64,000 bases of DNA from NCBI GenBank assembly GCA_965204165.1, contig OZ241969.1, forward strand, positions 2,356,001 through 2,420,000. Direction: 5' to 3'. The position numbers and the translations under genes are program-made. The DNA comes from VYFG01 sp965204165. Its GTDB lineage: Bacteria > Pseudomonadota > Gammaproteobacteria > Arenicellales > Poriferihabitantaceae. Of the stretch, positions 51,740-60,978 are shown one piece after another; position 1 is the first letter of the stretch, and each line of letters opens with the position of its first letter. The notes beneath the pieces are model-generated. The model was not told the origin of the DNA. It saw only the letters and a list, made by a program, of their open reading frames with translations, and did no database searches.

Positions 51740-52983
51740 AGTACCTGGTGATAGGCGCAGGGCCCGCCGGCGTCGTGGCGGCGGAAACCCTGCGCAAACT
51801 GGACCGGACCTCGGAAATCACCATACTGGGTGACGAGCCGGAGCCGCCGTACTCCCGCATGGCGATTCCCTACCTGCTCATCGATCACATCGATGAGCAG
51901 GGAACCTACTTAAGGAAGGACGACGGCTATTTCGCCTCGCGCAACATCAATGTCGTGATCGGTCGGGCGGCTTCCCTGGACGCCGGTGCGAAAACCGTGA
52001 AGACGGACGGCGGCGACGTACTGCCCTATGACAAGGTCCTGGTGGCGACCGGGGCAAGACCGATCAAGCCGCCCGTCGAGGGGATCGACCACGAGAAGGT
52101 AACCGCCTGCTGGACCCTGGAGGATGCACGGCGCATATCCTCCGGCATCCGCAAGGGTGCGCCGGTGGTGCTGATCGGCGCGGGCTTTATCGGCTGCATC
52201 ATACTCGAGGCACTGGTATCCGCCGGTGCGGATCTCACCGTCATCGAGATGGGGAACCGGATGGTGCCCCGGATGCTGGATGAGAAATGCGGATCGATGC
52301 TGGAGAAATGGTGCCGGGACAAGGGTGTAGCGGTCCTGACCAGCACGACGGTGAGCGGGATCGAATCAAGCGGCGAGCATGTGACGGTAAAAACCGGCGA
52401 CGGCAAGTCCATCGATGCGGAACTGGTGATCTCGGCGGCCGGGGTCAAGCCCAACGCGGACTTTCTCGAAGGCAGCGGGGTCAGGTTGGTGGATGGCGGT
52501 GTCGAGGTGGACCATTTCCTGCAATCCTCCGAACCGGACATCTTTGCGGCCGGCGATGTGGCCTGCAGCAAGGATTTTTCCACGGGTGATTTCGGCATCC
52601 AGGCCATCCAGCCCACGGCGGTGGATCATGCCCGGATCGCGGCCCACAACATGGTGAATCACTGCTCGGTGGAGCACCAGGGCAGCATCAACATGAACGT
52701 GCTCGATACCATGGGACTCGTCTCGGCGTCCTACGGACTCTGGCAGGGCGTGGAGGGAGGGGAATCCGCCGAACTGCTGGACGAGGACAACTACCGTTAT
52801 ATCCGCCTGCAGTTCGACGGAGACCAGCTGGTGGGAGCCAATACCCTTGGAATGACCCAGCATATCGGCGTGTTGCGCGGATTGATCCAGGGCCGCTTTC
52901 ACCTGGGTGAATGGAAGGACCGCCTCTTGCAGAACCCCCTGCAGGTCATGGAAGCCTATCTCGCAGTAACCCAGGGCGCCTGA
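51736..52983 (+). CDS. aorC: FAD-dependent NAD(P)H oxidoreductase subunit of AOR
   Basis: The 415-residue flavoprotein has two dinucleotide-binding motifs (YLVIGAGPAGVVAAETL at the start and PVVLIGAGFIGCIILEAL near residue 139) and the FAD-contact PDIFAAGDVACS near residue 270. It is of the nitrite-reductase/rubredoxin-reductase type. As AorC it would link the AOR electron chain to NAD. The overlap with aorB and the operon order support this. Confidence 0.88.
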   Translation: MKYLVIGAGPAGVVAAETLRKLDRTSEITILGDEPEPPYSRMAIPYLLIDHIDEQGTYLRKDDGYFASRNINVVIGRAASLDAGAKTVKTDGGDVLPYDKVLVATGARPIKPPVEGIDHEKVTACWTLEDARRISSGIRKGAPVVLIGAGFIGCIILEALVSAGADLTVIEMGNRMVPRMLDEKCGSMLEKWCRDKGVAVLTSTTVSGIESSGEHVTVKTGDGKSIDAELVISAAGVKPNADFLEGSGVRLVDGGVEVDHFLQSSEPDIFAAGDVACSKDFSTGDFGIQAIQPTAVDHARIAAHNMVNHCSVEHQGSINMNVLDTMGLVSASYGLWQGVEGGESAELLDEDNYRYIRLQFDGDQLVGANTLGMTQHIGVLRGLIQGRFHLGEWKDRLLQNPLQVMEAYLAVTQGA

Positions 52984-53035
52984 CGGGCGCCCCGGGTTGT
53001 CGATCCACCGGGGCTTTCCGGCTGCCGGCACGTTC

Positions 53036-53284
53036 ATGAAGGTCGAACTCAAACTCTTCGCAACCCTGATGCCCTACCTGCCGCCGGGGGCAAAGAAGAA
53101 CGCGGTGACGGTTGAAGTGGAGCCCGGCTGCACCATGAACCAGTTGATCAGCCGGTACAGGGTTCCCAAGGAGGAGGTGCACCTGGTGCTTCTGAACGGC
53201 CATTTCGTCAATGAGAATGGCAGGGGTGCCCCGTTGAGGGAAGGCGATACGCTGGCAATCTGGCCGCCGGTCGCGGGAGGATGA
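53036..53284 (+). CDS. MoaD/ThiS-like sulfur carrier, first copy
   Basis: The 82-residue ubiquitin-fold protein starts MKVELKLFATLMPYLPPGAK and ends LAIWPPVAGG; the free C-terminal Gly-Gly is the site of adenylation and thiocarboxylation in MoaD. It may supply sulfur for the pterin dithiolene of the AOR cofactor. The start at 53036 is chosen because upstream residues are not conserved. It overlaps the next gene by 4 bases. Confidence 0.88.
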   Translation: MKVELKLFATLMPYLPPGAKKNAVTVEVEPGCTMNQLISRYRVPKEEVHLVLLNGHFVNENGRGAPLREGDTLAIWPPVAGG

Positions 53285-53592
53285 CCGGCACCGGCCCCGG
53301 GCCGGATTTCTCCTGGCAGGCGCAGATGGGATACACCCGTGATGAACTGATCCGCGGGCTGTCCAGGGCGGTTGCGCCCTACCGTGTCCTGGACTCTTCG
53401 GCGAACCCGGTTGAAATCGTTCTGGATAGCCGCATAGTGAGGTTTTATACTGGCCAGGAAGGATTCCGGGCGATAGCGTCCATGCGTATTCCCGTCATAC
53501 CGGTCAAGCTGGAGTTCTTTGGATTCAGCAATGATCAGTATGACGCCTTTCTGCACCGGTTCCGAACCTATATGCAAAAGGGTGGCGGCTGA
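53281..53592 (+). CDS. Unknown 103-residue protein between two MoaD-like genes
   Basis: I do not recognise the family. The sequence is soluble, has no Cys, begins MTGTGPGPDFSWQAQMGYTR and has hydrophobic strands IVLDSRIVRFYTG and IPVIPVKLEFFGF. It ends in YMQKGGG. It overlaps both flanking MoaD-like genes (4 bases on the left, 1 base on the right), so its production is coupled to theirs. A role in maturing or handling the AOR cofactor, or as a MoaD partner, is inference from position. Confidence 0.75.
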   Translation: MTGTGPGPDFSWQAQMGYTRDELIRGLSRAVAPYRVLDSSANPVEIVLDSRIVRFYTGQEGFRAIASMRIPVIPVKLEFFGFSNDQYDAFLHRFRTYMQKGGG

Positions 53593-53840
53593 TGGCGATC
53601 ACACTGAAACTTTTCTCCAGCCTGATGGAGTATCTTCCTTCCGGCAACGAAGGCAATACGGTTATAGTACGTGTTCAGGGTTCCCTGTCCTGCAACCAGT
53701 TGATCGACCGGTACGGGATACCACGTGATGTGGTACAGGTTACCATGGTGAACGGTCAGTACCTGTCGCCGGAGCTTCGGGATCAGCCGTTGTCCGACGG
53801 GGACACGGTATCAGTGTGGCCTTCCATCCAGGGTGGATGA
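53592..53840 (+). CDS. MoaD/ThiS-like sulfur carrier, second copy
   Basis: This 82-residue paralogue of the protein at 53036 begins MAITLKLFSSLMEYLPSGNE and ends VSVWPSIQGG with the carrier Gly-Gly. The two share the layout LKLF-LM-YLP, NQLI-RY, NG and GDT throughout. Two carriers in one operon may serve different sulfur acceptors or different steps of cofactor synthesis. Confidence 0.88.
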   Translation: MAITLKLFSSLMEYLPSGNEGNTVIVRVQGSLSCNQLIDRYGIPRDVVQVTMVNGQYLSPELRDQPLSDGDTVSVWPSIQGG

Positions 53841-53890
53841 GCCATCGGTGCGACTGACCGAAAAGCAGGCATGAACAGAATCATCAACAG

Positions 53891-54934
53891 ATGAACAGCG
53901 CGTCACATTCAATTTCCGATCAACTCGGACGCCCGGTCCGGGATTTGCGGATTTCCGTGACCGACCGGTGCAATTTCCGTTGCGGTTACTGCATGCCAAG
54001 AGATGTTTTCGGCAAGGGCTACCAGTTCCTGAAGCAAAGCCAGCTGCTCACGTTCGAGGAGGTTACCCGCCTTGTACGCCTGTTTGCCCGGTTCGGCGTA
54101 CGCAAGATTCGATTGACCGGGGGAGAACCCCTGCTTCGGCGCGAGATCGAAGCGCTGGTGGGGATGCTGTCCGAACTGGAGGGCATCGAGGATATCGCCA
54201 TGACCACCAATGCCTCGTTGCTGACCATGGAGCGGACCCGGGCGCTGAAAGAGGCGGGACTGGACCGGATCAATATCAGCCTGGATGCGCTGGATCCCGA
54301 TGTGTATGCGCGGATCAACGAGGTCAACACGCCACTGGAGGATGTGCTGGACGGAATCGGGAACGCGCTGTCCGCCGGCTTCCACGCAGTCAAGATCAAC
54401 ATGGTGGTGCAAAAGGGGATCAACGAGGAAGAGATTCTTCCGCTGGTGGAGAGATTCCGTCACAGCGGTGCGATTCTCCGGTTCATCGAGTTCATGGATG
54501 TGGGGAACCATAATCAGTGGAAGCTGGACCGTGTCTACACTGCACGGGAAATCGTGGCGTTGATCAACGGTGACTACCCGCTGGAACCCGTGGATCCCAA
54601 CTACCAGGGTGAAGTGGCCAAGCGCTGGCGCTTCCGGGATGGTGGCGGTGAAATCGGGGTAATTTCTTCCATCAGCCAGCCATTTTGCCGCGGTTGTTCC
54701 AGAGCCCGTCTTTCTGCGGTCGGCGAGCTGTTCACCTGCCTGTTCGCCACCTCCGGTTTCGATCTGAGAAGCCTTCTTCGCACCGGCCAGGACGACGAGA
54801 CGATTGCCGGGCGGATAGCGGAAATTTGGCGTAACCGTGCAGACCGCTACTCCGAGGAAAGGCTGGCTCCCGGCAATTCCGCCTCCCCGGACTCACGGGC
54901 ATCCAAGGTGGAGATGTCATATATCGGCGGATAG
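53891..54934 (+). CDS. moaA: GTP 3',8-cyclase MoaA (radical SAM)
   Basis: The 347-residue protein has the radical-SAM cluster Cys-x3-Cys-x2-Cys in DRCNFRCGYCMP, the SAM-binding LTGGEPLLRREIE and ISLDALDPDVYARI. The C-terminal second cluster has PFCRGCSRARLSAVGELFTCLF. MoaA converts GTP to the cyclic intermediate that starts pyranopterin synthesis. MoaA usually ends in a conserved Gly-Gly, and this one ends YIGG. It is the last gene of the AOR operon, just before a strong terminator. Confidence 0.92.
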   Translation: MNSASHSISDQLGRPVRDLRISVTDRCNFRCGYCMPRDVFGKGYQFLKQSQLLTFEEVTRLVRLFARFGVRKIRLTGGEPLLRREIEALVGMLSELEGIEDIAMTTNASLLTMERTRALKEAGLDRINISLDALDPDVYARINEVNTPLEDVLDGIGNALSAGFHAVKINMVVQKGINEEEILPLVERFRHSGAILRFIEFMDVGNHNQWKLDRVYTAREIVALINGDYPLEPVDPNYQGEVAKRWRFRDGGGEIGVISSISQPFCRGCSRARLSAVGELFTCLFATSGFDLRSLLRTGQDDETIAGRIAEIWRNRADRYSEERLAPGNSASPDSRASKVEMSYIGG

Positions 54935-55012
54935 TCGGCAGCACGGTCACCACTCGGAACCCTGATATCCCGAATTGGCCGTGACGCTGTTGCCGGCACG
55001 TGGCCGGAACTG

Positions 55013-55041
55013 AAAAAAGCCCCGGTAGTCGGGGCTTTTTT
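55013..55041. terminator. Bidirectional intrinsic terminator between moaA and the H1-like gene
   Basis: The GC stem GCCCC...GGGGC with loop around GGTAGTC is flanked by an A-run (55013-55018) on the left and a T-run (55036-55041) on the right. It can terminate the AOR operon on the plus strand and the converging H1-like gene on the minus strand. Confidence 0.9.
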
Positions 55042-55116
55042 CGTCGAACATCCGCAAGGCGGTTTCAGCCGAGTTTGAATGGCAGGGGAATTTTGCGCCC
55101 CGCCATTTTGCTCAGG

Positions 55117-55716
55117 TTATTTTTTTTTTGATACCTTTCTCCGGGCTTTCTTGCTGCTGGCTGACTTCTTGCGGGCTGCTTTCTTGCCGGCGGCTTTCTT
55201 GGTGACCTTTTTCTTGCCGGCGGCTTTCTTTGCCGCCTTTTTCTTACCAGCGGCCTTCTTGGCGACCTTTTTCTTGCCGGCGGTTTTCTTTCTGGCAGTC
55301 TTCTTTGCGGCTTTTTTCTTGCTGGCAGCTTTTTTTGCCGCCTTTTTCTTGCCAGCGGCTTTCTTTGCCGCCCTTTTCTTGCCGGCGGCTTTCTTGGCGA
55401 CTTTCTTCTTGCGGGTGGCTTTCTTTCTGGTAGCTTTCTTTGCGGCCTTCTTCTTGCCGGCGGCTTTCTTTGCGGCTTTCTTCTTACCGGCAGTTTTCTT
55501 TCTCGACACTTTCTTTGTGGCCTTTTTCTTGCCGGCTGCTTTCCTGGCTACTTTCTTCTTGCTGACTTTTTTCTTGGCCGCCTTCTTGCGGGCAACCTTG
55601 GAAACGACTTTCTTCTTGCTGACTTTCCTTTTCGTCACTTTCTTTCGAGCGGGCTTGGAAGCCGCCTTCTTGGAGGCCGCTTTCTTTCTCGTGGACGTCG
55701 CCTTCTTTTTTGCCAT
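55117..55716 (-). CDS. Histone-H1-like/AlgP-like lysine-rich DNA-binding protein
   Basis: The 199-residue protein is almost entirely Lys and Ala with Val, Thr, Ser, Gly and Arg, in repeats of the form AAGKKKAAKK and KKVSKKKV. It lacks acidic residues and has no globular domain. AlgP and Hc1-like proteins have this composition and bind DNA non-specifically, affecting nucleoid structure. GAGAGG lies upstream of the ATG. The repeats are near-identical at DNA level and prone to length change. The plus strand over it reads as a false Phe/Ala/Leu-rich membrane protein. Confidence 0.85.
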   Translation of the reverse strand: MAKKKATSTRKKAASKKAASKPARKKVTKRKVSKKKVVSKVARKKAAKKKVSKKKVARKAAGKKKATKKVSRKKTAGKKKAAKKAAGKKKAAKKATRKKATRKKKVAKKAAGKKRAAKKAAGKKKAAKKAASKKKAAKKTARKKTAGKKKVAKKAAGKKKAAKKAAGKKKVTKKAAGKKAARKKSASSKKARRKVSKKK

Positions 55717-56344
55717 AGGTGTTTACCTCTCGGTCATCAGGGGAATTCTGCTCAGCATCGGTTGTCCGGTTCTGAAGATATCGGGCGTGTCCTGCGGCAG
55801 ACAGAATCCGATGTGCCAAAAGAAAACATCTGCTTTTCTTAGCGCAGCCAACCCATAGAAGCAGTGACCGTAGATTATCTCTGTATTAATGTCAACATGG
55901 TTGAATTTTTTCTTTCACGAAAGATAAATTTTGGGGTGGCTGCAAATGCAACGGCGGTAGAGTAAGGGAATAGGTTTCAATCCATCATTTCATTGCGCGT
56001 ACCTGCTTGCCTGTTTCTTCTCCAGCAGGTTCCGGCAGGATTCATTGGCGACTTTCTCCGGTATGGTCGCAGTCATCGTAACGGCAATTCGGGAACGAAT
56101 GACGGGTACTATTTCCGTCATCCATCCCTCACCGTCTGCTAGCGGGGTACCGGCATGAGCGTTACTGCCACTGGCAGTGTCTCAGACCTTGTTCTCGTCT
56201 TGCCACACCTGGCTTTGTGTGACGCCATCGGCCGAACCCCGGGGAGGCTGCCACAACGAATCCTGAAAAACCGTATTCATGCCTACGGCTGCACATCGGA
56301 TGCGTTAAAATCCGTGTTTCACCAGCTCATTCCCCTGGTCCGTC
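55717..56344. other. Intergenic region between the H1-like gene and fabA
   Basis: About 630 bases of divergent upstream DNA. An AT-rich patch with CTTTC-AC-GAAAG lies near 55910-55925. No gene or known operator was recognised. Confidence 0.4.
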
Positions 56345-56863
56345 TTGATTCATCAGAAAAACCAGTACCACCGGCAGGAGCTGCTCGAATGCGGTTACGG
56401 ACGGCTGTTTGGGCCGGGTAATGCGCAGTTGCCGCTGCCAAACATGCTGATGTTTGACCGCATTACCGAAATCAATGACGATGGAGGGGAATTCGGCAAG
56501 GGGATTGTGATCGCGGAGCTGGATATCACGCCCGACCTGTGGTTCTTTGAGTGTCATTTCCGCGGAGACCCGGTCATGCCGGGGTGCCTTGGCCTGGACG
56601 CCCTTTGGCAGCTCGTGGGATTCTCACTGGGATGGCGCGGTGGCGAAGGGCATGGACGCGCACTGGGTGCGGGAGAGATAAAATTTACCGGCCAGATTAC
56701 CCCCGAGTCACAACAAGTGGTGTATCACGTTGAATTCAAGCGGGTGATCATGCGCCGCCTGGTCATGGGGATCGCGGATGGCAGGGTGGAGGCGGACGGC
56801 CAGCAGGTATATTCCTGCAAGGACTTGAGGGTGGGACTGTTCAAGAATACGGAATCATTCTGA
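56345..56863 (+). CDS. fabA: 3-hydroxydecanoyl-ACP dehydratase/isomerase FabA
   Basis: The 172-residue protein matches FabA over its full length: LPLPNMLMFDRITEINDDGG, ELDITPDLWFFECHFRGDPV with the active-site His, and MPGCLGLDALWQLVGF with the active-site Asp. FabA introduces the cis double bond for unsaturated fatty acids. The start is TTG at 56345; no ATG lies close upstream in frame and the length is normal. No clear ribosome-binding site is seen. fabB follows 106 bases downstream. Confidence 0.93.
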   Translation: MIHQKNQYHRQELLECGYGRLFGPGNAQLPLPNMLMFDRITEINDDGGEFGKGIVIAELDITPDLWFFECHFRGDPVMPGCLGLDALWQLVGFSLGWRGGEGHGRALGAGEIKFTGQITPESQQVVYHVEFKRVIMRRLVMGIADGRVEADGQQVYSCKDLRVGLFKNTESF

Positions 56864-56969
56864 TGCATCCCCGTCACTTCGATACTCCGTCGATGTCGAT
56901 CGTTGCCTATAATTCCGTTTCCCGGTACATGCCCGCAGCATCTTTCAAGAGGTAGACAATATTTCCCAA

Positions 56970-58187
56970 ATGAAACGGGTGGTCATCACGGGCTATGGCA
57001 TCGTATCCAGCCTGGGCAACAACTGCAGTGAAGTACTCGAGAGCCTGCGTACAGGACGCTCCGGTATTGTCGCAGCACCCGAATACGAGAAACTGGGTAT
57101 GCGCAGCCGTGTCCATGGCGCCATCAATCTTGACCCATCCGAGTGTATCGATCGCAAGCTTTACCGTTTCATGGGAGATGCCGCGGCTTACTCCTATATC
57201 GCCATGCAAGAAGCGATCGCGCATGCTGGCCTGAATGAAGAAATGGTCAGCAGTGAGCGCACGGGGCTTCTGCTTGGCACCGGGGGGGCATCACCATCGA
57301 ATATCGTCCTGGCGGCGGATATCCTGCGTGAGAAAGGAGTAAAGCGGGTTGGCCCCTACATGGTTACCAAGACCATGGCCAGCACGGTCCCCGCCTGCGT
57401 GGGCACCGCCTTCAAGATCAGGGGCGTCTCCTACTCGATCAGTTCCGCCTGTGCGACCAGCGCCCATTGCATAGGCCACGGCAGTGAACTCATACAGCTT
57501 GGCAAGCAGGATATCGTGTTCGCCGGTGGGGGGGAGGAGTTGCACTGGTCGCTGTCGGTACTGTTCGACGGTATGGGCGCGATGTCGTCCCGTTTCAACG
57601 ATACTCCGGAACTGGCTTCCCGGCCCTACGACCAGGACCGCGACGGTTTCGTGATCTCCGGGGGCGCCGGGGTGGTGGTGCTTGAAGACCTGGAACATGC
57701 CAGGGCCAGGGGGGCGGAAATCCTGGCGGAACTCGTGGGTTACGGGGCCACCTCCGATGGGTATGACATGGTGCAGCCTTCCGGTGACGGAGCGGTTCAA
57801 TGCATGCGCCAGGCAATGGGTGGTCTGGACAGGCCGGTTCAGTACATCAATGCCCATGGCACCAGTACACCGGTTGGCGATAGCCGGGAACTGGAAGCGG
57901 TCAGGGAGGTCTTCAAGGATGTCATGCCCCGGATCGCATCGACCAAGTCCATCAGTGGGCATGCCCTGGGCGCGGCGGGTGTCAACGAGTCGATATACAC
58001 GCTGCTCATGATGGAAAACGGGTTCATTTCCGCGTCGCAAAACATCTTCAACCTCGATCCTGATGCCGAGGACTTCCCCATCGCCCGGGAACGCGTGGAC
58101 GACATCGAACTGGACACGGCCATGAGCAACAGCTTTGGCTTCGGCGGTACCAACTGTTCACTGGTGTTCCAGCGCTGGCACGATTGA
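56970..58187 (+). CDS. fabB: 3-oxoacyl-ACP synthase I FabB
   Basis: The 405-residue condensing enzyme has the active-site Cys in SISSACATSAHCIG near residue 162. Its two catalytic His residues are in YINAHGTSTPVGDS and SISGHALGAAGVNE. The end FGFGGTNCSLVFQ is typical. FabB elongates unsaturated acyl chains together with FabA. The fabA-fabB pair is characteristic of Gammaproteobacteria. Its stop shares bases with the TTG of the next gene. Confidence 0.95.
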   Translation: MKRVVITGYGIVSSLGNNCSEVLESLRTGRSGIVAAPEYEKLGMRSRVHGAINLDPSECIDRKLYRFMGDAAAYSYIAMQEAIAHAGLNEEMVSSERTGLLLGTGGASPSNIVLAADILREKGVKRVGPYMVTKTMASTVPACVGTAFKIRGVSYSISSACATSAHCIGHGSELIQLGKQDIVFAGGGEELHWSLSVLFDGMGAMSSRFNDTPELASRPYDQDRDGFVISGGAGVVVLEDLEHARARGAEILAELVGYGATSDGYDMVQPSGDGAVQCMRQAMGGLDRPVQYINAHGTSTPVGDSRELEAVREVFKDVMPRIASTKSISGHALGAAGVNESIYTLLMMENGFISASQNIFNLDPDAEDFPIARERVDDIELDTAMSNSFGFGGTNCSLVFQRWHD

Positions 58188-59275
58188 GCGTCACGGGTAT
58201 AGGCGACGTTTTGACCACGGAATCCGGAATCTCCGCGGCTGACCGGAGGCGCGTGATCCTGTGGCTCTACCTTTGCTCCGGCATGGTATTTGCCATGGTG
58301 GTACTGGGCGGGGCAGTGCGCCTGACCGGCTCTGGATTGTCCATGGTGGACTGGAAGCCGTTGATGGGCGTCCTGCCGCCGCTGAACCAGGCGGCATGGG
58401 AAGAAGCGTTCGCCCGGTACCGGGAATATCCGGAGTACCGGCTGGTGAACAGGGACATGACGCTCGAATCATTCCGGTTCATCTACTACATGGAGTACCT
58501 TCACCGCCTTGTCGGCCGACTGGTCGGCGTGGTCTTCGTGCTTCCGTTCGTTTACTGGCTGATGCGCGGTGCATTGCCCGCCTGGACAAGACCGCGGCTG
58601 TGGACGGCGCTGGTCCTCGGCGCAGCCCAGGGACTGCTGGGCTGGTACATGGTCATGAGCGGTCTTGTGGACAATCCCCATGTGAGCCAGTACCGGCTCA
58701 CCGCCCATCTGCTCCTCGCCGTGTTCATCTTCGCCTGGCTGCTGGCGCTGGTGTTTCGCTTGCAGGGGGTGTCGGGAACCGTGCCACTCGCCCACGACCG
58801 GCTGCGCCGGTTTCGCAGGTTGGCAGGCGTGGTGATCGTTCTCGTTTTTGCCATGATCGCCACCGGTGGATTCATGGCGGGAACCAAGGCGGGATTCATA
58901 TTCAATACCTGGCCCATGATGGGGAATCAATGGATGCCGGACCAGGTCTGGGCGCTGGTACCCTGGTGGCGGAACCTGGTCGACAATCCCCTGGGTATCC
59001 AGTTCGTCCATCGCTGGCTTGCACTGGTCGTGCTGGTGGCGGTGGGTGCCTTCGGGATGCTGGTTGCACGCCATGCCCGGGACCGGGTGACGGCGGGTCT
59101 GGGAATCGCGCTGCTCGCCATGGTGGTGGCCCAGGTGGGCCTGGGCATCGCGGCGCTGGTGAACAGTGTCCCCCTGGCGCTCGGTGTCGTCCACCAGGGT
59201 GGGGCGCTGGTGCTGTTGGCCCTGTTGATCGCCCTGTGGAGCCGATTCCGGGCCAATCGCCCCACCACAACATGA
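58184..59275 (+). CDS. ctaA: Heme A synthase (COX15/CtaA type)
   Basis: The 363-residue membrane protein has eight hydrophobic helices and the COX15/CtaA markers LGGAVRLTGSGLSMVDWKPL, YMEYLHRLVGRLVG with heme-ligand His, FMAGTKAGFIFNTWPMMG and QFVHRWLA. It oxidises heme O to heme A for cytochrome oxidase. The start is probably TTG at 58184, overlapping the fabB stop (TTGA); a second TTG at 58211 is possible. Its linkage to fabB is translational rather than functional as far as I can see. Confidence 0.9.
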   Translation: MSVTGIGDVLTTESGISAADRRRVILWLYLCSGMVFAMVVLGGAVRLTGSGLSMVDWKPLMGVLPPLNQAAWEEAFARYREYPEYRLVNRDMTLESFRFIYYMEYLHRLVGRLVGVVFVLPFVYWLMRGALPAWTRPRLWTALVLGAAQGLLGWYMVMSGLVDNPHVSQYRLTAHLLLAVFIFAWLLALVFRLQGVSGTVPLAHDRLRRFRRLAGVVIVLVFAMIATGGFMAGTKAGFIFNTWPMMGNQWMPDQVWALVPWWRNLVDNPLGIQFVHRWLALVVLVAVGAFGMLVARHARDRVTAGLGIALLAMVVAQVGLGIAALVNSVPLALGVVHQGGALVLLALLIALWSRFRANRPTTT

Positions 59276-59403
59276 CAGGGTGGCGATCGGGATGCGCCGG
59301 CCGGACGGGATCGGGAATGATTGCCGAAGCCGGTTCTGATGGAGACGCGTCAGGGCGCCACTCTCGGCAGCAACTTTCATTCCAGTACGGGAGGTAAATC
59401 ACC

Positions 59404-60885
59404 ATGGCGCGGATCGCAATCGGCGGATGGCAGCATGAAACCAACACCTTTGCCACCATCAAGGCCGACTATGCGGCCTTCCACAGAGCGGATGAGTGGC
59501 CGCCCCTGGCAACGGGTATGGATCTGCTGCGCCAGGTGCATGGCGTGCATCTGCCGATCACGGGAGCACTGGCACAGCTCAATCGGGACAATCACGAGAT
59601 CGTGCCGTTGCTCTGGTGTTCGGCGACGCCGTCCGCCCATGTCACCGAGGATGCCTACGAACGCATCGCGGCGATGCTGGTCAAGGCGGTCCGCGATGCC
59701 CTGCCCCTGGACGGGCTGTATCTTGATCTCCACGGGGCCATGGTCTGTGAACACCTGGAGGACGGGGAAGGGGAGTTGCTGCGGCGTATCCGGGCGGTCG
59801 TGGGACGAGACCTTCCCATTGCGGCAAGCCTGGATCTGCATGCCAACATCACGCCGGAAATGGTGCGGCATGCAGATGTTCTCGATGTCTTTAGGACATA
59901 TCCCCACGTGGACATGGGTGAAACCGGTGCCAGGGCTGTAATGATGCTCGGGAGAATCATTGCCGGGGACCCCAAACCCCATGCCGCATTCCGTCAGACC
60001 GGGTTTCTGATCGCACTGAACTGGGGATGCACCGACAACGAGCCCTGCCGCAGCATCTACCGGCGGATTCCGGAAGTGATCGCGGGTGACGTGTTGTCCG
60101 CCTCGTTCGCAAGCGGGTTTCATCTGTCCGACATTCACCACGTGGGGCCGGCGGCGGTGGCTTATGCACGTACCCCGGAGGCGGCCGCAAGGGCTGCGGA
60201 TGACATCGCCGGCCTCGTGGAATCACTGGAGGACCGGTTCGAGGGGAAGGTCTGGACCGCCGCAGACGGGGTTGCACAGGCCATGAAGCTGCGCCGCGAC
60301 GGTGCCGGCACTGTGGTCCTGGCGGACACCCAGGACAATCCGGGAGGCGGAGGGGCCGGGGATACCACCGGCCTCCTCGAGGCGCTGGTGGCCGGGGGGG
60401 CTACCGGCGCGGTTCTGGGTCTGCTTTCCGATCCCGATACGGCTGCCGCCGCGACCGATGCGGGAGTGGGCGCGGAGATCGAGGTCGCCCTGGGCGGCCG
60501 TTCGGGACTGCCCGGGCAGTCTCCGTACCACTGCCGCCTGAGGGTGCTTGCCCTCGCGGATGGCAATTTCACTGCCACCGGGCCGATGTATCACGGTGCC
60601 CGCATGGTCCTTGGGCGCTGCGCGCTGCTGGAGACCGGCGGCGTCCGGGTGATCGTGTCCTCAAAACCGGTCCAGGCCGCGGACCAGTCGATGTTCCGCC
60701 ACCTTGGCATCGAGCCGGCCCGTGAATCGATCATCGCGTTGAAAAGTTCGGTCCACTTCCGCAACGACTTCACCGACCTGGCGGACGCGATCCTGGTGGT
60801 GGAGGCGCCGGGGGCGGTGCATGCGGACCCGGCGAATCTGCACTATCAGAACAAGCGTGAGGGGGTGCGCGTACTCGGGCGCTGA
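59404..60885 (+). CDS. M81-family metallopeptidase (MlrC-like)
   Basis: The 493-residue protein matches MlrC-like M81 peptidases: RIAIGGWQHETNTFATI at the start, LDLHGAMVCEHLED, SLDLHANITPEM and VLADTQDNPGGGGAGDTTGLL. The Asp and His residues in these blocks are the likely zinc ligands. MlrC degrades linearised microcystin, but most homologues have unknown substrates. A strong GGGAGG lies 9 bases before the ATG. Confidence 0.9.
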   Translation: MARIAIGGWQHETNTFATIKADYAAFHRADEWPPLATGMDLLRQVHGVHLPITGALAQLNRDNHEIVPLLWCSATPSAHVTEDAYERIAAMLVKAVRDALPLDGLYLDLHGAMVCEHLEDGEGELLRRIRAVVGRDLPIAASLDLHANITPEMVRHADVLDVFRTYPHVDMGETGARAVMMLGRIIAGDPKPHAAFRQTGFLIALNWGCTDNEPCRSIYRRIPEVIAGDVLSASFASGFHLSDIHHVGPAAVAYARTPEAAARAADDIAGLVESLEDRFEGKVWTAADGVAQAMKLRRDGAGTVVLADTQDNPGGGGAGDTTGLLEALVAGGATGAVLGLLSDPDTAAAATDAGVGAEIEVALGGRSGLPGQSPYHCRLRVLALADGNFTATGPMYHGARMVLGRCALLETGGVRVIVSSKPVQAADQSMFRHLGIEPARESIIALKSSVHFRNDFTDLADAILVVEAPGAVHADPANLHYQNKREGVRVLGR

Positions 60886-60978
60886 ATTGCCGAGGTGGCG
60901 TGTCGCAACGGCGTATTCCTGCGCGCCGCCCGCGGTTCTATCATCAACAGACCCGGGAAACCCTGAAACCGTCTGACA

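Noticed and set aside
55079..55858. Plus-strand open frame rich in Phe, Ala and Leu that looks like a multi-pass membrane protein
   Set aside because: It is the antisense shadow of the Lys/Ala repeat protein on the minus strand; AAG and GCC repeats read as Phe, Leu and Ala in reverse.
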